Below, piece after piece: positions 17,593-27,277 of a stretch of 64,000 nt of DNA (within the stretch, counting starts at the first letter, position 1; each line of letters starts with the position of its first letter). The translations under genes and the position numbers were made by a program. Origin of the DNA: Anaeromicrobium sediminis (GTDB taxonomy: Bacteria; Bacillota; Clostridia; Peptostreptococcales; Thermotaleaceae); the NCBI RefSeq assembly GCF_002270055.1, contig NZ_NIBG01000011.1:1-64000 (forward strand), written 5' to 3'. The notes under the pieces are model-generated. The model saw nothing but the letters and a program-made list of their open reading frames with translations. It made no database searches and had not been told where the DNA came from.

Positions 17593-18693
17593 GTGGAGGT
17601 AAAAAGAGTAGCAATTTTAGGGGCAGGTAATGGAGGAATTACAGCTGCTGCACATGTAAAGAGTATGGGTTTTGAAGTAAGTTTATATGAGTTGCCTGAT
17701 TATGGAAAAAACTTGGAAGGAATAAGTAAAAAGGGAGGCATTCTTTATAAAAAAAGAGAAGGTGGAGAACAGTTTATAACGCCTGATTTACTAACAACAG
17801 ATATTTGTGAAGCCATAGAAGGAGCCCAAATCATAATGTTAACTATACCTGGGTTTGCCATTGAAGTATTTGCAGAAATCCTTGCACCAGTAGTAGAAGA
17901 AGACCAAATTATTTTCTTTAATGGTGCTGCAGCAATGGCCTGTGTCCGTTTTGTAAACAAAGCTAAGGAAATGGGAATAACTAAGAAATTTAAAATTGCA
18001 GAGGCTAACTCATTAACCTATGGTACAAGAGCTTTTCCTGATGAAGCAGTAGTAGAAATGTCTTTGTATGTTAATAAACTATATTTTGCAGCATATCCTA
18101 GCAGTAATACGGAAGAATTGCTAAAATCTTGTATACAAGTCTATGACTGTTTAGTTCCAGCAACAAATATATGGGAAACAACATTAGCCAACGGAAACCC
18201 TGAGGTTCATCCAGGACCATGCCTATTAAACGCAGGTAGAATAGAATATTCAAAGGGTGAATTCTGGTTATATAGGGAAGGGATAACAAAACATACTGCT
18301 AATATTATTAAGGCTATAGAGAAAGAAAGACTGGATTTAGGGAAAAAATTAGGATTCGACCTTGAAGGGGCTGCCTTAGGGCGAGCAACAAGAGGATACT
18401 TTAGTGAAAGTGAAGGAGAACTATATGAATTATTTAATAATAGTGAGGTATTTGCACAAATCAAAGGACCTTTAAGTGTAACTAGCCGTTATTTTACTGA
18501 AGATATATCCACTGGATTAGTATTATGGTCTAGTATAGGTAAAGCAATAGGCGTTGAAACTCCTGCCATAGATTCAGTAATTACTTTAGGAGGAGCCTTA
18601 TTAGAAAGAGACTTCTATGATGAAGGCATTTCATTAGAAAGTTTAGGTTTGGGTGGAATGAATATTGAAGAATTAGTTCAAACTGTTAGTTAG
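17593..18693 (+). CDS. NAD/NADP octopine/nopaline dehydrogenase family protein
   Basis: A 366-residue cytoplasmic dehydrogenase. An N-terminal Rossmann fold carries GAGNGG at 8-13. The helical C-terminal opine-dehydrogenase domain contains NGNPEVHPGPCLLN, with the conserved HPGP stretch of this family. The family reductively joins an amino acid to a 2-keto acid, or splits such an opine, with NAD(P)H. GGAGGAG precedes a GTG start at 17593. It is expressed from a near-consensus sigma-54 promoter with upstream activator sites, so it is probably induced by its substrate or by nitrogen/energy status. Carrier and antiporter genes upstream suggest an opine or amino-acid utilisation module. The substrate is not known. 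Confidence 0.87.
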   Translation: MEVKRVAILGAGNGGITAAAHVKSMGFEVSLYELPDYGKNLEGISKKGGILYKKREGGEQFITPDLLTTDICEAIEGAQIIMLTIPGFAIEVFAEILAPVVEEDQIIFFNGAAAMACVRFVNKAKEMGITKKFKIAEANSLTYGTRAFPDEAVVEMSLYVNKLYFAAYPSSNTEELLKSCIQVYDCLVPATNIWETTLANGNPEVHPGPCLLNAGRIEYSKGEFWLYREGITKHTANIIKAIEKERLDLGKKLGFDLEGAALGRATRGYFSESEGELYELFNNSEVFAQIKGPLSVTSRYFTEDISTGLVLWSSIGKAIGVETPAIDSVITLGGALLERDFYDEGISLESLGLGGMNIEELVQTVS

Positions 18694-18734
18694 ACTGTAG
18701 AGTGTCTTATATTAATACATAACTTATTATTTAA

Positions 18735-18897
18735 GCTAATAAGCCCCGTTAAAGTAAAGGTCAGAGATGTAGGAATTCATAATTGTAGAATCAAAAACGA
18801 GGGGTCGATGACGGTTCCATCTGTCATAAATAATATTGTTAAAATTTTTAACACCGCTATTTTCTAGAAAGATATTAGATTGTAGCGGTCTTTTTTT
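18735..18897 (+). ncRNA. Candidate structured leader or small RNA upstream of glgC
   Basis: Between the dehydrogenase and glgC are GCCCCGTT and AACGAGGGG, which can pair with one bulge. They are followed by hairpins ATGACGG/CTGTCAT and GTTAAAA/TTTTAAC and then a terminator. An aptamer-like fold directly before a terminator suggests a riboswitch-type leader or an independent small RNA. It matches no riboswitch class I can recall. Confidence 0.3.
18853..18897 (+). terminator. Rho-independent terminator upstream of the glycogen operon
   Basis: ACCGCTA (18853-18859) pairs with TAGCGGT (18883-18889) and is followed by CTTTTTTTG. It ends the dehydrogenase transcript or acts as an attenuator for glgC. 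Confidence 0.75.
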
Positions 18898-18975
18898 GTA
18901 AATTATTGCTCGGATAAAATCTGATGAAAAAAGGAATATAATTTGTCTAAGGATTTAGTTTTACAATTATAAAAA

Positions 18976-18990
18976 AAGGAAACGTTTCCA
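18976..18990 (+). promoter_or_regulatory. Cre-like (CcpA) operator upstream of glgC
   Basis: AAGGAAACGTTTCCA contains the 12-bp palindrome GGAAACGTTTCC and fits the catabolite-responsive element consensus with one mismatch. A TATAAT -10 candidate at 18937-18942 places it just downstream of a likely start site, a position that would give repression. Confidence 0.6.
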
Positions 18991-19104
18991 ATAAAAAAAC
19001 ATGAAAAAACATAGAATATTACCTCTTTTACATAAATATAATGTTCAATAAATGATTTTTTACATTTAAGTTAAATATTGAAATATCATAGAGGAGGTAT
19101 AAAG

Positions 19105-20244
19105 GTGTTAAGACAAAAAAAAGAAGTAGTTGCAATGGTTTTGGCAGGGGGACAAGGCTCTAGATTAAAAGAAATGACTGAGAATATTGCAAAACCAGCT
19201 GTGGCTTTTGGAGGTAAATATAGAATTATTGATTTTACTTTGAGTAATTGTTCAAATTCAGATATGGAAGCTGTTGGAGTGCTTACACAATATCAGCCCT
19301 TTGAACTGAATGCTCATATAGGCAATGGTAGTCCGTGGGATCTTGACAGGATACATGGCGGTGTAAGTGTATTACCTCCTTATGTAGGGCGTGATGGAGG
19401 AAGATGGTATAAAGGAACAGCAAATGCCATATACGAAAATATGGATTTCATTGATTCCTATGAGCCTGATTATGTCCTTATTTTATCTGGGGACCATATT
19501 TATAAGATGGACTACTCAATGATGTTAGAATATCATAAGGAAAAGGGGGCAGAGGCCACTATATCCGTTATAAAAGTTCCATGGGAAGAAACCTATAGAT
19601 TTGGAATAATGAATGTAGATGAGGATAATAGGATTTATGAATTTGAAGAAAAACCTAAAAATGCAAAAAGCAATTTGGCCTCAATGGGAATATATATATT
19701 CGATTGGAAGGTTTTAAAGGAATATTTAGTAGAAGATGAAAAGGATGAAAATTCCAAAAATGATTTTGGGAAAAATATAATTCCTAAAATGGTAGATAGT
19801 GGACTTAAAGTTTATACATATAACTTCGATGGCTACTGGAAGGATGTTGGAACAATTGAAAGTTTTTGGGAAGCAAATATGGATTTATTAAAGGACGATA
19901 GTAAGCTTGATTTGTATGATCGTAAATGGAAGATTTATTCTGTTAATCCCCATACTCAACCACATTATATAAGTAGCAGCGGAGAGGTTAAAAATTCACT
20001 TTTAAATGAAGGTTGTATAGTACATGGTAAAGTTGAAGGTTCTGTACTTTTTACTGGAGCTTATGTAGGAGAAAATGCAAAGGTAATAGATTCAGTAATT
20101 ATGCCTGGTGCTAAGATAGAAGATTATGCAATTATTGAAAAGACTATAGTTATGGAAGATACCGTTATAAAGGCAGGAAGCAAAATTGGAGATAAGGATT
20201 CAGCTGAGGTGGAGGTAATAAATAAAAATAACAATTCACATTAA
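19105..20244 (+). CDS. glgC: Glucose-1-phosphate adenylyltransferase, catalytic subunit GlgC
   Basis: A 379-residue enzyme that makes ADP-glucose from glucose-1-phosphate and ATP, the committed step of glycogen synthesis. The nucleotide-binding loop is GGQGSRL at 15-21. [12 protein letters not shown] and [11 protein letters not shown] follow, and a left-handed beta-helix C-terminus is indicated by the hexapeptide-like [13 protein letters not shown] region. GAGGAGGT precedes a GTG at 19105; an in-frame ATG at 19078 lies upstream of this site and is rejected. It is first in a six-gene operon and is paired with the non-catalytic GlgD, as in other Firmicutes. The cre-like site upstream implies carbon control. 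Confidence 0.96.
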   Translation: MLRQKKEVVAMVLAGGQGSRLKEMTENIAKPAVAFGGKYRIIDFTLSNCSNSDMEAVGVLTQYQPFELNAHIGNGSPWDLDRIHGGVSVLPPYVGRDGGRWYKGTANAIYENMDFIDSYEPDYVLILSGDHIYKMDYSMMLEYHKEKGAEATISVIKVPWEETYRFGIMNVDEDNRIYEFEEKPKNAKSNLASMGIYIFDWKVLKEYLVEDEKDENSKNDFGKNIIPKMVDSGLKVYTYNFDGYWKDVGTIESFWEANMDLLKDDSKLDLYDRKWKIYSVNPHTQPHYISSSGEVKNSLLNEGCIVHGKVEGSVLFTGAYVGENAKVIDSVIMPGAKIEDYAIIEKTIVMEDTVIKAGSKIGDKDSAEVEVINKNNNSH

Positions 20245-20269
20245 TGAGTAAAAAAGGGGGATATATAGG

Positions 20270-21388
20270 ATGAAAGATTTAATGGGAATCATCAACTTAA
20301 GTGAAAATGAAGAAGAAATCAAAGAGATAACCTATAACAGACCTACGGCTACTGTTCCAATAGGAGGAAGATATAGAGTTATAGATTTTATATTATCAAA
20401 TATGGTGAATGCTGGTATACATAATATATCTATATTTACTCAAGGTAAAAGCCGTTCTTTAATGGATCACATAGGAACTGGAAAACCTTGGGATTTAGAT
20501 AGAAAAAATGATGGATTATTTGTTTTAAATCCTGTTGTTAACGTAAATGATGTAATTACGCATAAAGGAGATTTAGAGAATTTTAAAAATCATTTAGATT
20601 ATATTAAATATAGCAATCAAGAATATGTACTTTTATCAAGAAGTTACATGATATGTAATATAGATTTTAAAGAAGCTCTTCAATATCACAAAGAAAGTGG
20701 ATCAGACATAACTATTGTTTACAAAAAAATGATAAATAATAACAAAAGATTTTTAGGACGCAATAGTTTGAACATTGATGAAAACGGAAGAGTTATAAGT
20801 ATAGGCCGTAATGCAGGTAACAGAAGATACTACAATATATCTATGGAAATGTATTTAATGAAAAAGGAATTATTTTTGGATATTATTCAAGATAGCTTAA
20901 CATTGGGTGACAGCCAATATTTAAAACAAGCTATATTCCAAAGATTAGACACTTTAAATGTTAACGGATATCCATACGAAGGATATTTAGCATGCATTAA
21001 TTCTATTCAGAACTATTATGAAACTAGTATGGACATTTTAGATATAGATGTTTCAAGGGAGCTGTTCCACAAAAGAGGCTCAATATATACGAAGACTAAA
21101 GACGAACCACCAGCAAAATATACAGATGACTCTAAAGTGAGTAACTCTGTAGTTGCAAATGGTTGTATTATAGAAGGCATAGTTGAAAATTGTATCATTG
21201 GTAGAGGGGTAAAGATTAAAAAGGGTGCTGTTGTAAAGGACAGTATTATTATGCAAAAAAGTATAATAGAGGATGGATCATATATAAAGAATGCAATATT
21301 AGATAAATATGTACATATAACTGAAAATAACATGCTTGCTGGGGATAGAAAAAATCCATTAGTTATTAAGAAAGGAATAAAGATTTAG
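20270..21388 (+). CDS. glgD: Glucose-1-phosphate adenylyltransferase subunit GlgD
   Basis: A 372-residue GlgC homologue that starts MKDLMGIINLSENEEEI. It lacks the GGxGxR pyrophosphate loop and the [10 protein letters not shown] catalytic aspartate motif (here LSRSYMICNIDF), so it should be non-catalytic. In Firmicutes GlgD forms a hetero-oligomer with GlgC and raises its activity. The beta-helix C-terminus is present (NGCIIEGIVENCIIGRG). AGGGGGAT precedes the ATG, and the gene starts 25 bases after glgC. Confidence 0.94.
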   Translation: MKDLMGIINLSENEEEIKEITYNRPTATVPIGGRYRVIDFILSNMVNAGIHNISIFTQGKSRSLMDHIGTGKPWDLDRKNDGLFVLNPVVNVNDVITHKGDLENFKNHLDYIKYSNQEYVLLSRSYMICNIDFKEALQYHKESGSDITIVYKKMINNNKRFLGRNSLNIDENGRVISIGRNAGNRRYYNISMEMYLMKKELFLDIIQDSLTLGDSQYLKQAIFQRLDTLNVNGYPYEGYLACINSIQNYYETSMDILDIDVSRELFHKRGSIYTKTKDEPPAKYTDDSKVSNSVVANGCIIEGIVENCIIGRGVKIKKGAVVKDSIIMQKSIIEDGSYIKNAILDKYVHITENNMLAGDRKNPLVIKKGIKI

Positions 21389-21419
21389 TATTTCAATAAC
21401 AGTTAGGGGGATAATACCA

Positions 21420-22850
21420 ATGCTAAAAATACTTTATGTTGCTTCAGAGGCAGTGCCCTTTATAAAAACGGGAGGTCTTGCAGATGTTGCCTTCTCACTT
21501 CCGAAGGCACTTCGTAAACTTGATGTGGATATAAGGGTAATTGTTCCAAAATACAAAGAAATAAAGGAGCAGTTCACAGAAAAAATGAAGCATTTAATTA
21601 GCTTTCAAGTTCCTGTTGCCTGGAGAAGACAACATTGTGGAATCGATTATTTGGAATATGAAGGAGTACCCTTTTATTTTGTAGACAATGATTACTATTT
21701 TAAAAGAGATGGATTATATGGTCATTATGATGATGGAGAAAGATTTTCCTATTTTTGTAAGGCTGTACTTGAATCTATGGAAAATATAGACTTTGTGCCG
21801 GATGTTATACATTGTAATGACTGGCACACAGGGATGATACCTGTATTATTAAATGAGCACTATAAAAAATATGGGAAATACGACCACATAAAAACTATTT
21901 TTACTATACATAATCTAAAATATCAAGGGGTATTTCCTGAGGAAATATTAGAAGACGTTCTAGGTCTTGGAATGGAATATTATGATGAAAATGCCCTTGA
22001 ATTTTATGGCGGAGTAAGTTTTATGAAAGGCGGTATTAAATATTCCAATTTAGTTACTACAGTAAGTGAGACCTATTCTAATGAAATACAATATCCTTTC
22101 TTTGGAGAAAGGCTTGATGGACTTTTGAGACATAGGAAAAATGATTTGCATGGTCTAGTAAATGGAATTGATTACGATATTTACGATCCAAGTAAGGATG
22201 AAAATATATTTGAAAAATTTAGTTTCAATTCTATAGAAAAAAAGCAAGAAAACAAAATAAGACTGCAAGAAAATCTAAACCTACCAAAAAGAAAAGATGT
22301 GCCTATGATATCAATGGTTTGTAGACTAGCAAATATGAAAGGATTAGATTTAGTATTACATATTTTAGAGGACCTATTATGTGAAGATGTTCAATTAGTA
22401 ATATTAGGTACGGGAGATGAGCATTATGAATCTAAATTGAAGGAAATTGAACATAAATATCCAGAAAAACTATCTGCAAATATTCTTTTTGATGAGGGAT
22501 TAGCACATAAAATATACGCAGCTTCAGACACATTTTTAATGCCTTCCTTATTTGAACCCTGCGGACTTGGCCAGCTTATAGCTCTAAGGTATGGATCTGT
22601 GCCTATAGTAAGGGAAACAGGTGGATTAAATGACACAATTAAATCCTTTAGTGAATATACTGGAGAGGGTAATGGTTTTAGTTTTACTAATTATAATGCC
22701 CATGACATGCTTTATACAATAAAGACAGCTTTAAAATTATATAGAAACAATGAAACATGGGAAAAAATCGTAAAAAATGCCATGAGTGAGGACTACAGTT
22801 GGAATAACTCAGCCAATACATATAAGAAATTATATCATAAAATATATTAA
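21420..22850 (+). CDS. glgA: Glycogen synthase (ADP-glucose, GT5)
   Basis: A 476-residue GT-B glycosyltransferase that adds ADP-glucose to the non-reducing end of alpha-1,4-glucan. The N-terminal ADP-binding motif is KTGGLADV, with Lys16. The C-terminal retaining-glycosyltransferase signature is FEPCGLGQL followed by RETGGLNDT. Length is normal for GlgA. It starts 31 bases after glgD behind a GGGGG ribosome binding site. Confidence 0.96.
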   Translation: MLKILYVASEAVPFIKTGGLADVAFSLPKALRKLDVDIRVIVPKYKEIKEQFTEKMKHLISFQVPVAWRRQHCGIDYLEYEGVPFYFVDNDYYFKRDGLYGHYDDGERFSYFCKAVLESMENIDFVPDVIHCNDWHTGMIPVLLNEHYKKYGKYDHIKTIFTIHNLKYQGVFPEEILEDVLGLGMEYYDENALEFYGGVSFMKGGIKYSNLVTTVSETYSNEIQYPFFGERLDGLLRHRKNDLHGLVNGIDYDIYDPSKDENIFEKFSFNSIEKKQENKIRLQENLNLPKRKDVPMISMVCRLANMKGLDLVLHILEDLLCEDVQLVILGTGDEHYESKLKEIEHKYPEKLSANILFDEGLAHKIYAASDTFLMPSLFEPCGLGQLIALRYGSVPIVRETGGLNDTIKSFSEYTGEGNGFSFTNYNAHDMLYTIKTALKLYRNNETWEKIVKNAMSEDYSWNNSANTYKKLYHKIY

Positions 22851-22909
22851 ATAAAATGGCAAAAGAAATTGTGAAAGTTTATCTTCACTATATGAAATAG
22901 GAGGGGTAT

Positions 22910-25345
22910 ATGAGGTTAAGCAAAAACAAATTTAAAGAGGATTTAATCAAAAAGCTTGAAAAGGAACGAGCAACTAATATAGATGAAGCTTCCGAGTTAG
23001 ATATATATTATGCCCTTGGCAGTTTAATAAGGGATTATATAGCTGAGAATTGGTTAAGAACTAACGAAGAATATATAAAAAATGCTAAAAAGCAAGTATA
23101 CTATTTTTCAATGGAGTTTTTAATGGGAAAGCTTCTTGTAAATAACCTCATGAACTTAGGAATAAAACATATTTGTGAAGAGGCACTAAAGGAATTAAAT
23201 ATGGATTTAGATAAAATTGAAGAGTTGGAAAAGGATCAAGGCCTAGGAAATGGAGGCTTAGGAAGGTTGGCTGCATGTTTCATGGACTCGATGGCTTCCA
23301 TAGGAGTTCCAGGCCATGGATGCGGTATAAGATATAGATATGGACTTTTTGAACAGAGAATAATAGATGGTTATCAGGTTGAGTTTCCCGATAAATGGCT
23401 GCAAAATAAAAATGTATGGGAAATTAGAAGAAAAGAAAGGGCAGTTGAAGTAAAATTTGGGGGGAATGTTAGGGTCATAGAAGAAAATGGAAAGCTAGAC
23501 TTTATTCATGAAAACTATGAATCCATATTAGCTGTACCCTATGATACACCTGTAGTAGGATATAAAAATAAACTGGTAAATACCCTAAGACTTTTTAGTG
23601 CTGAAGCCATAAAAAAGGATTTTGACTTTTCTTATTTTAACAGGGGTCAATATATGAAAGCCTTTGAGTATAAGCATTCAGTAGAGGCCATTTCTGAGGT
23701 CTTATATCCAAATGATGCCTTTGAAGCTGGAAGAAATCTTAGGCTTAAACAAGAATACTTTTTAGTTTCTGCAGGAATTCAGAGTATAATGAGGACCTAT
23801 AAAAGATTAGGAAAGTCTATAGATGATTTTCATGAATACATTGCAATTCATATAAATGATACCCATCCTGCTCTAGCAATACCAGAGCTTATGAGAATAT
23901 TGATGGATGAAGAAGGACTAGGGTGGGATGAGGCTTGGAGGATAACTACAAATACTATATCTTATACTAATCATACTATCATGTCAGAGGCCTTAGAAAA
24001 ATGGGATGTAGATATGTTTAAAAATCTTTTACCTCGTATATATATGATAGTAGATGAAATAAACGAAAGATTTTGTAGAGAACTTTGGAATAACAAGTAT
24101 CATGGTGACTTTGAAAAAATTTGCCAAATGGCTGTAATAGCTCACAATGAAATTAGGATGGCCCATCTTGCAATTGTAGGAAGTCATAGTATAAATGGAG
24201 TAGCTAAGCTCCATACGGAGTTGTTGAAAAAACAAGAACTTAAGGAGTTTTACCAGTATTACTCCTACAAATTTAATAATAAGACCAATGGAATAAGTCA
24301 TAGACGATGGCTTCTTAAAGCAAACCCAGAGTTATCAAAACTCATTAATGACACCATTGGAAAAGGTTGGATAAATTTGCCGAATCAACTGAGTAAACTA
24401 TTAAAGTATAAGGATGATCCAGTTTTTAAAGAAAAAGTTCATGAAATAAAACAGAAGAATAAAATAAAGCTTGCAAATATGATAAGGGAAAAACATGGAA
24501 TAGAAGTAGACCCCAATTCCATATTTGATATCCATGCTAAAAGGCTCCATGAGTATAAAAGACAACTTCTTAATGTATTTCATATAATGAATTTATATAA
24601 TAAATTAATAGAAAATCCAGAACTAGATATTTATCCAAGAACATTTATATTTGGAGGAAAGGCAGCTTCATCCTATTTTATGGCAAAGCAAGTTATTAAA
24701 TTAATAAACACCCTAGCATATAAAGTGAACAATGATAAAAGAATAAAAGACAAAATCAAGATTGTGTTTATGGAGAATTATGGTGTGACCTTGGCAGAAC
24801 ATATGATTCCAGCAGCAAATGTAAGTGAACAGATATCTACTACAACAAAGGAAGCTTCAGGAACGGGAAACATGAAATTCATGATGAACGGTGCAATTAC
24901 TATAGCTACCCTAGATGGAGCTAATATTGATATAAAAAATGCAGTTGGTGAAGAAAACATAGTAATATTTGGATTAAATGAGAAAGAATTTTTAGAGCTT
25001 TATAGGAATGGAACCTATAACTCTATAGAATTATGTAATACTGACATAAGATTGAAAAAAATATTAAATCAATTAAGGGGTGGATTTTTCCCTGTTAAGG
25101 ATGACGAATTTTCTATAATATATCATTCACTTACTAAGCATAATGATGAATTCTTTGTTTTAAAGGATTTTGACTCCTATGTAAAGGCACAGGAAAGAAT
25201 AGATAAGCTTTATAGAAACATTTCTAAATGGACAGAAATGTCTATAGTAAATATTGGATCTTCGGGAATCTTTTCCAGTGATAGGACCATATGTGAATAT
25301 GCTACAGGAATATGGAAAACTAATTTATGTGATAGACATTATTAA
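22910..25345 (+). CDS. glgP: Glycogen/starch/alpha-glucan phosphorylase (GT35)
   Basis: An 811-residue enzyme that releases glucose-1-phosphate from glycogen using a pyridoxal phosphate cofactor. The PLP-binding motif EASGTGNMKFMMNG places the Schiff-base lysine at Lys656. N-terminal GNGGLGRLAACFMDSMA and the HINDTHPALAIPELMR stretch are family hallmarks. The length is typical of bacterial enzymes. Having it inside the synthesis operon implies that storage and mobilisation are expressed together and balanced at enzyme level. GGAGGGG precedes the ATG. Confidence 0.96.
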   Translation: MRLSKNKFKEDLIKKLEKERATNIDEASELDIYYALGSLIRDYIAENWLRTNEEYIKNAKKQVYYFSMEFLMGKLLVNNLMNLGIKHICEEALKELNMDLDKIEELEKDQGLGNGGLGRLAACFMDSMASIGVPGHGCGIRYRYGLFEQRIIDGYQVEFPDKWLQNKNVWEIRRKERAVEVKFGGNVRVIEENGKLDFIHENYESILAVPYDTPVVGYKNKLVNTLRLFSAEAIKKDFDFSYFNRGQYMKAFEYKHSVEAISEVLYPNDAFEAGRNLRLKQEYFLVSAGIQSIMRTYKRLGKSIDDFHEYIAIHINDTHPALAIPELMRILMDEEGLGWDEAWRITTNTISYTNHTIMSEALEKWDVDMFKNLLPRIYMIVDEINERFCRELWNNKYHGDFEKICQMAVIAHNEIRMAHLAIVGSHSINGVAKLHTELLKKQELKEFYQYYSYKFNNKTNGISHRRWLLKANPELSKLINDTIGKGWINLPNQLSKLLKYKDDPVFKEKVHEIKQKNKIKLANMIREKHGIEVDPNSIFDIHAKRLHEYKRQLLNVFHIMNLYNKLIENPELDIYPRTFIFGGKAASSYFMAKQVIKLINTLAYKVNNDKRIKDKIKIVFMENYGVTLAEHMIPAANVSEQISTTTKEASGTGNMKFMMNGAITIATLDGANIDIKNAVGEENIVIFGLNEKEFLELYRNGTYNSIELCNTDIRLKKILNQLRGGFFPVKDDEFSIIYHSLTKHNDEFFVLKDFDSYVKAQERIDKLYRNISKWTEMSIVNIGSSGIFSSDRTICEYATGIWKTNLCDRHY

Positions 25346-25365
25346 AAATAGGAAAGGAATTTTAT

Positions 25366-27258
25366 ATGGTAGATAAGGTGGATTTAGATAAATATATCTA
25401 CAAAGGTAATGATTTAGGAGCTACTTACCATAAGGATTATACTATGTTTAAAGTTTGGGCTCCAACCCAAAAGAACATGAAAGTTATTATTTATGATAAT
25501 TATAGTGACATAAATGGTCAAACATATCCTATGACTAAAGCGGAGAATGGAGTATGGGAGTTAAAGCTAAAGGGGGATTATAAAAACAAATATTATAATT
25601 ATATCCTCAAAGATGGTATGTATGAAAGAGAGATTACTGATCCCTATACTAAAGGAGCTACTGCTAATGGTCAAAAAGGAATGGTTGTAGATTTTTATTC
25701 AATAAATCCAAAGGGCTGGGAAAACCATAAAATGCCTAAGGTCATAAAATCAGCCCAGTCGGTAATATACGAAACCCATATTAGGGATTTTTCAGTCCAT
25801 AAATCATCAGGTATGAAAAATAAAGGGAAATATCTTGGATTATCAGAAACTGGAACAAAAAATTATGCTGGATTGGCAACGGGTGTTGATTATTTGAAGG
25901 AATTAGGAATTACTCATATACATTTATTGCCAATTTTTGATTTTGCTAGTGTTGATGAAACAAACCCAAAGGAATATAACTGGGGGTATGATCCTCATCT
26001 TTATAATGTACCAGAGGGATCCTATTCTACAAATCCCTATGATGGAAGATCAAGAATCCAAGAACTGAAAAAAATGATAATGGCCCTTCATGAAAATGAT
26101 ATAAGGGTTATTATGGATGTAGTATATAATCACACCTATGAATCCCATAATACTCCTTTTAATATACTTGTTCCAAAGTATTATTATAGAACAGATAAAA
26201 ATGGTAATTTTACAAATGGTTCAGGTTGCGGAAACGAAATAGCCTCAGAAAGACCAATGGTTAGAAAGTTTATAATGGATTCCTTGAAATTTTGGGCTAC
26301 AGAATACAAAATAGATGGATTTAGATTGGACCTTATGTCCCTTTACGATAAAGACACAATTAAAGAAATTGAACGAGAATTGAAAAAAATAAATTCTAAT
26401 ATTCTAATTTATGGTGAACCTTGGACAGGAGGCCCTTCAGCTTTAGAGTTTAAATATCAATTTAGAAAGGGAAGCCAAAGAGGTATGGGAATTTCCTTAT
26501 TCAACGATGATTTTAGAAATGCCATAAAAGGAGATAATGATGGAATAGGCCTAGGATTTGCAACTGGAGGATTAGGATTAGAAAATGAAATAAAAAAGGG
26601 GATTGTAGGAAGTATATATTATAATGAAAAAATAAATGGCTTTGCTCAACAGCCTATAGAAACAATAAATTATGTAAGCTCTCATGATAATCTCACACTT
26701 TACGACAAGATAGAAAAGGTTAGGGCTTATGCTACCCATGAAGAAAAAGTTAAAATCAATAGATTGGCGTTGTCTATAATTTTAACATCACAGGGAATAG
26801 CATTTTTACAAGGTGGAACAGAAATATTGAGAACAAAAAAGGGCAATCACAACAGTTATAATGCTGGAGATGAAGTAAACAGTATAGATTGGGATAAAAA
26901 AACTGAGTATTTAGATAACTTTAATTACATGAAGGGGTTAATAAGGCTAAGGAAAAAACAAAAAGTCATGATGCTAGAGAAAGCTGAAGACGTAAGAAGA
27001 TATATGAGGTTCATAGATTCTCCAAGTAAATCTGTTGCCTATCTTTTAAATTCACAGTATACAGAGGACTATAGGCACATACTTGTTATACACAATGCTA
27101 ATTTAGGAGAAATAACAATAAAACTTCCCTTTGATGGTCAGTGGAAAGTAATAGCCAATGAATATGAGGTTAATGAACATGGAGTATCAAAGGGCAATAA
27201 AAACTTTATCCATGAAGTAAAGGTTAGTCCCTTATCAACCTATATACTTCACAAATAA
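25366..27258 (+). CDS. pulA: Type I pullulanase / glycogen debranching enzyme
   Basis: A 630-residue GH13_14 enzyme that hydrolyses alpha-1,6 branch points left by the phosphorylase. An N-terminal CBM48-like domain (about 15-110) precedes the catalytic barrel. The type I pullulanase signature YNWGYDP is at 204-210. Catalytic residues are Asp322 (FRLDLM), Glu351 (YGEPW) and Asp441 (SSHDN). No signal peptide is seen, so it acts on internal glycogen. It starts 20 bases after glgP. Confidence 0.93.
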   Translation: MVDKVDLDKYIYKGNDLGATYHKDYTMFKVWAPTQKNMKVIIYDNYSDINGQTYPMTKAENGVWELKLKGDYKNKYYNYILKDGMYEREITDPYTKGATANGQKGMVVDFYSINPKGWENHKMPKVIKSAQSVIYETHIRDFSVHKSSGMKNKGKYLGLSETGTKNYAGLATGVDYLKELGITHIHLLPIFDFASVDETNPKEYNWGYDPHLYNVPEGSYSTNPYDGRSRIQELKKMIMALHENDIRVIMDVVYNHTYESHNTPFNILVPKYYYRTDKNGNFTNGSGCGNEIASERPMVRKFIMDSLKFWATEYKIDGFRLDLMSLYDKDTIKEIERELKKINSNILIYGEPWTGGPSALEFKYQFRKGSQRGMGISLFNDDFRNAIKGDNDGIGLGFATGGLGLENEIKKGIVGSIYYNEKINGFAQQPIETINYVSSHDNLTLYDKIEKVRAYATHEEKVKINRLALSIILTSQGIAFLQGGTEILRTKKGNHNSYNAGDEVNSIDWDKKTEYLDNFNYMKGLIRLRKKQKVMMLEKAEDVRRYMRFIDSPSKSVAYLLNSQYTEDYRHILVIHNANLGEITIKLPFDGQWKVIANEYEVNEHGVSKGNKNFIHEVKVSPLSTYILHK

Positions 27259-27277
27259 GTAAACGGGAGGGGATTAA

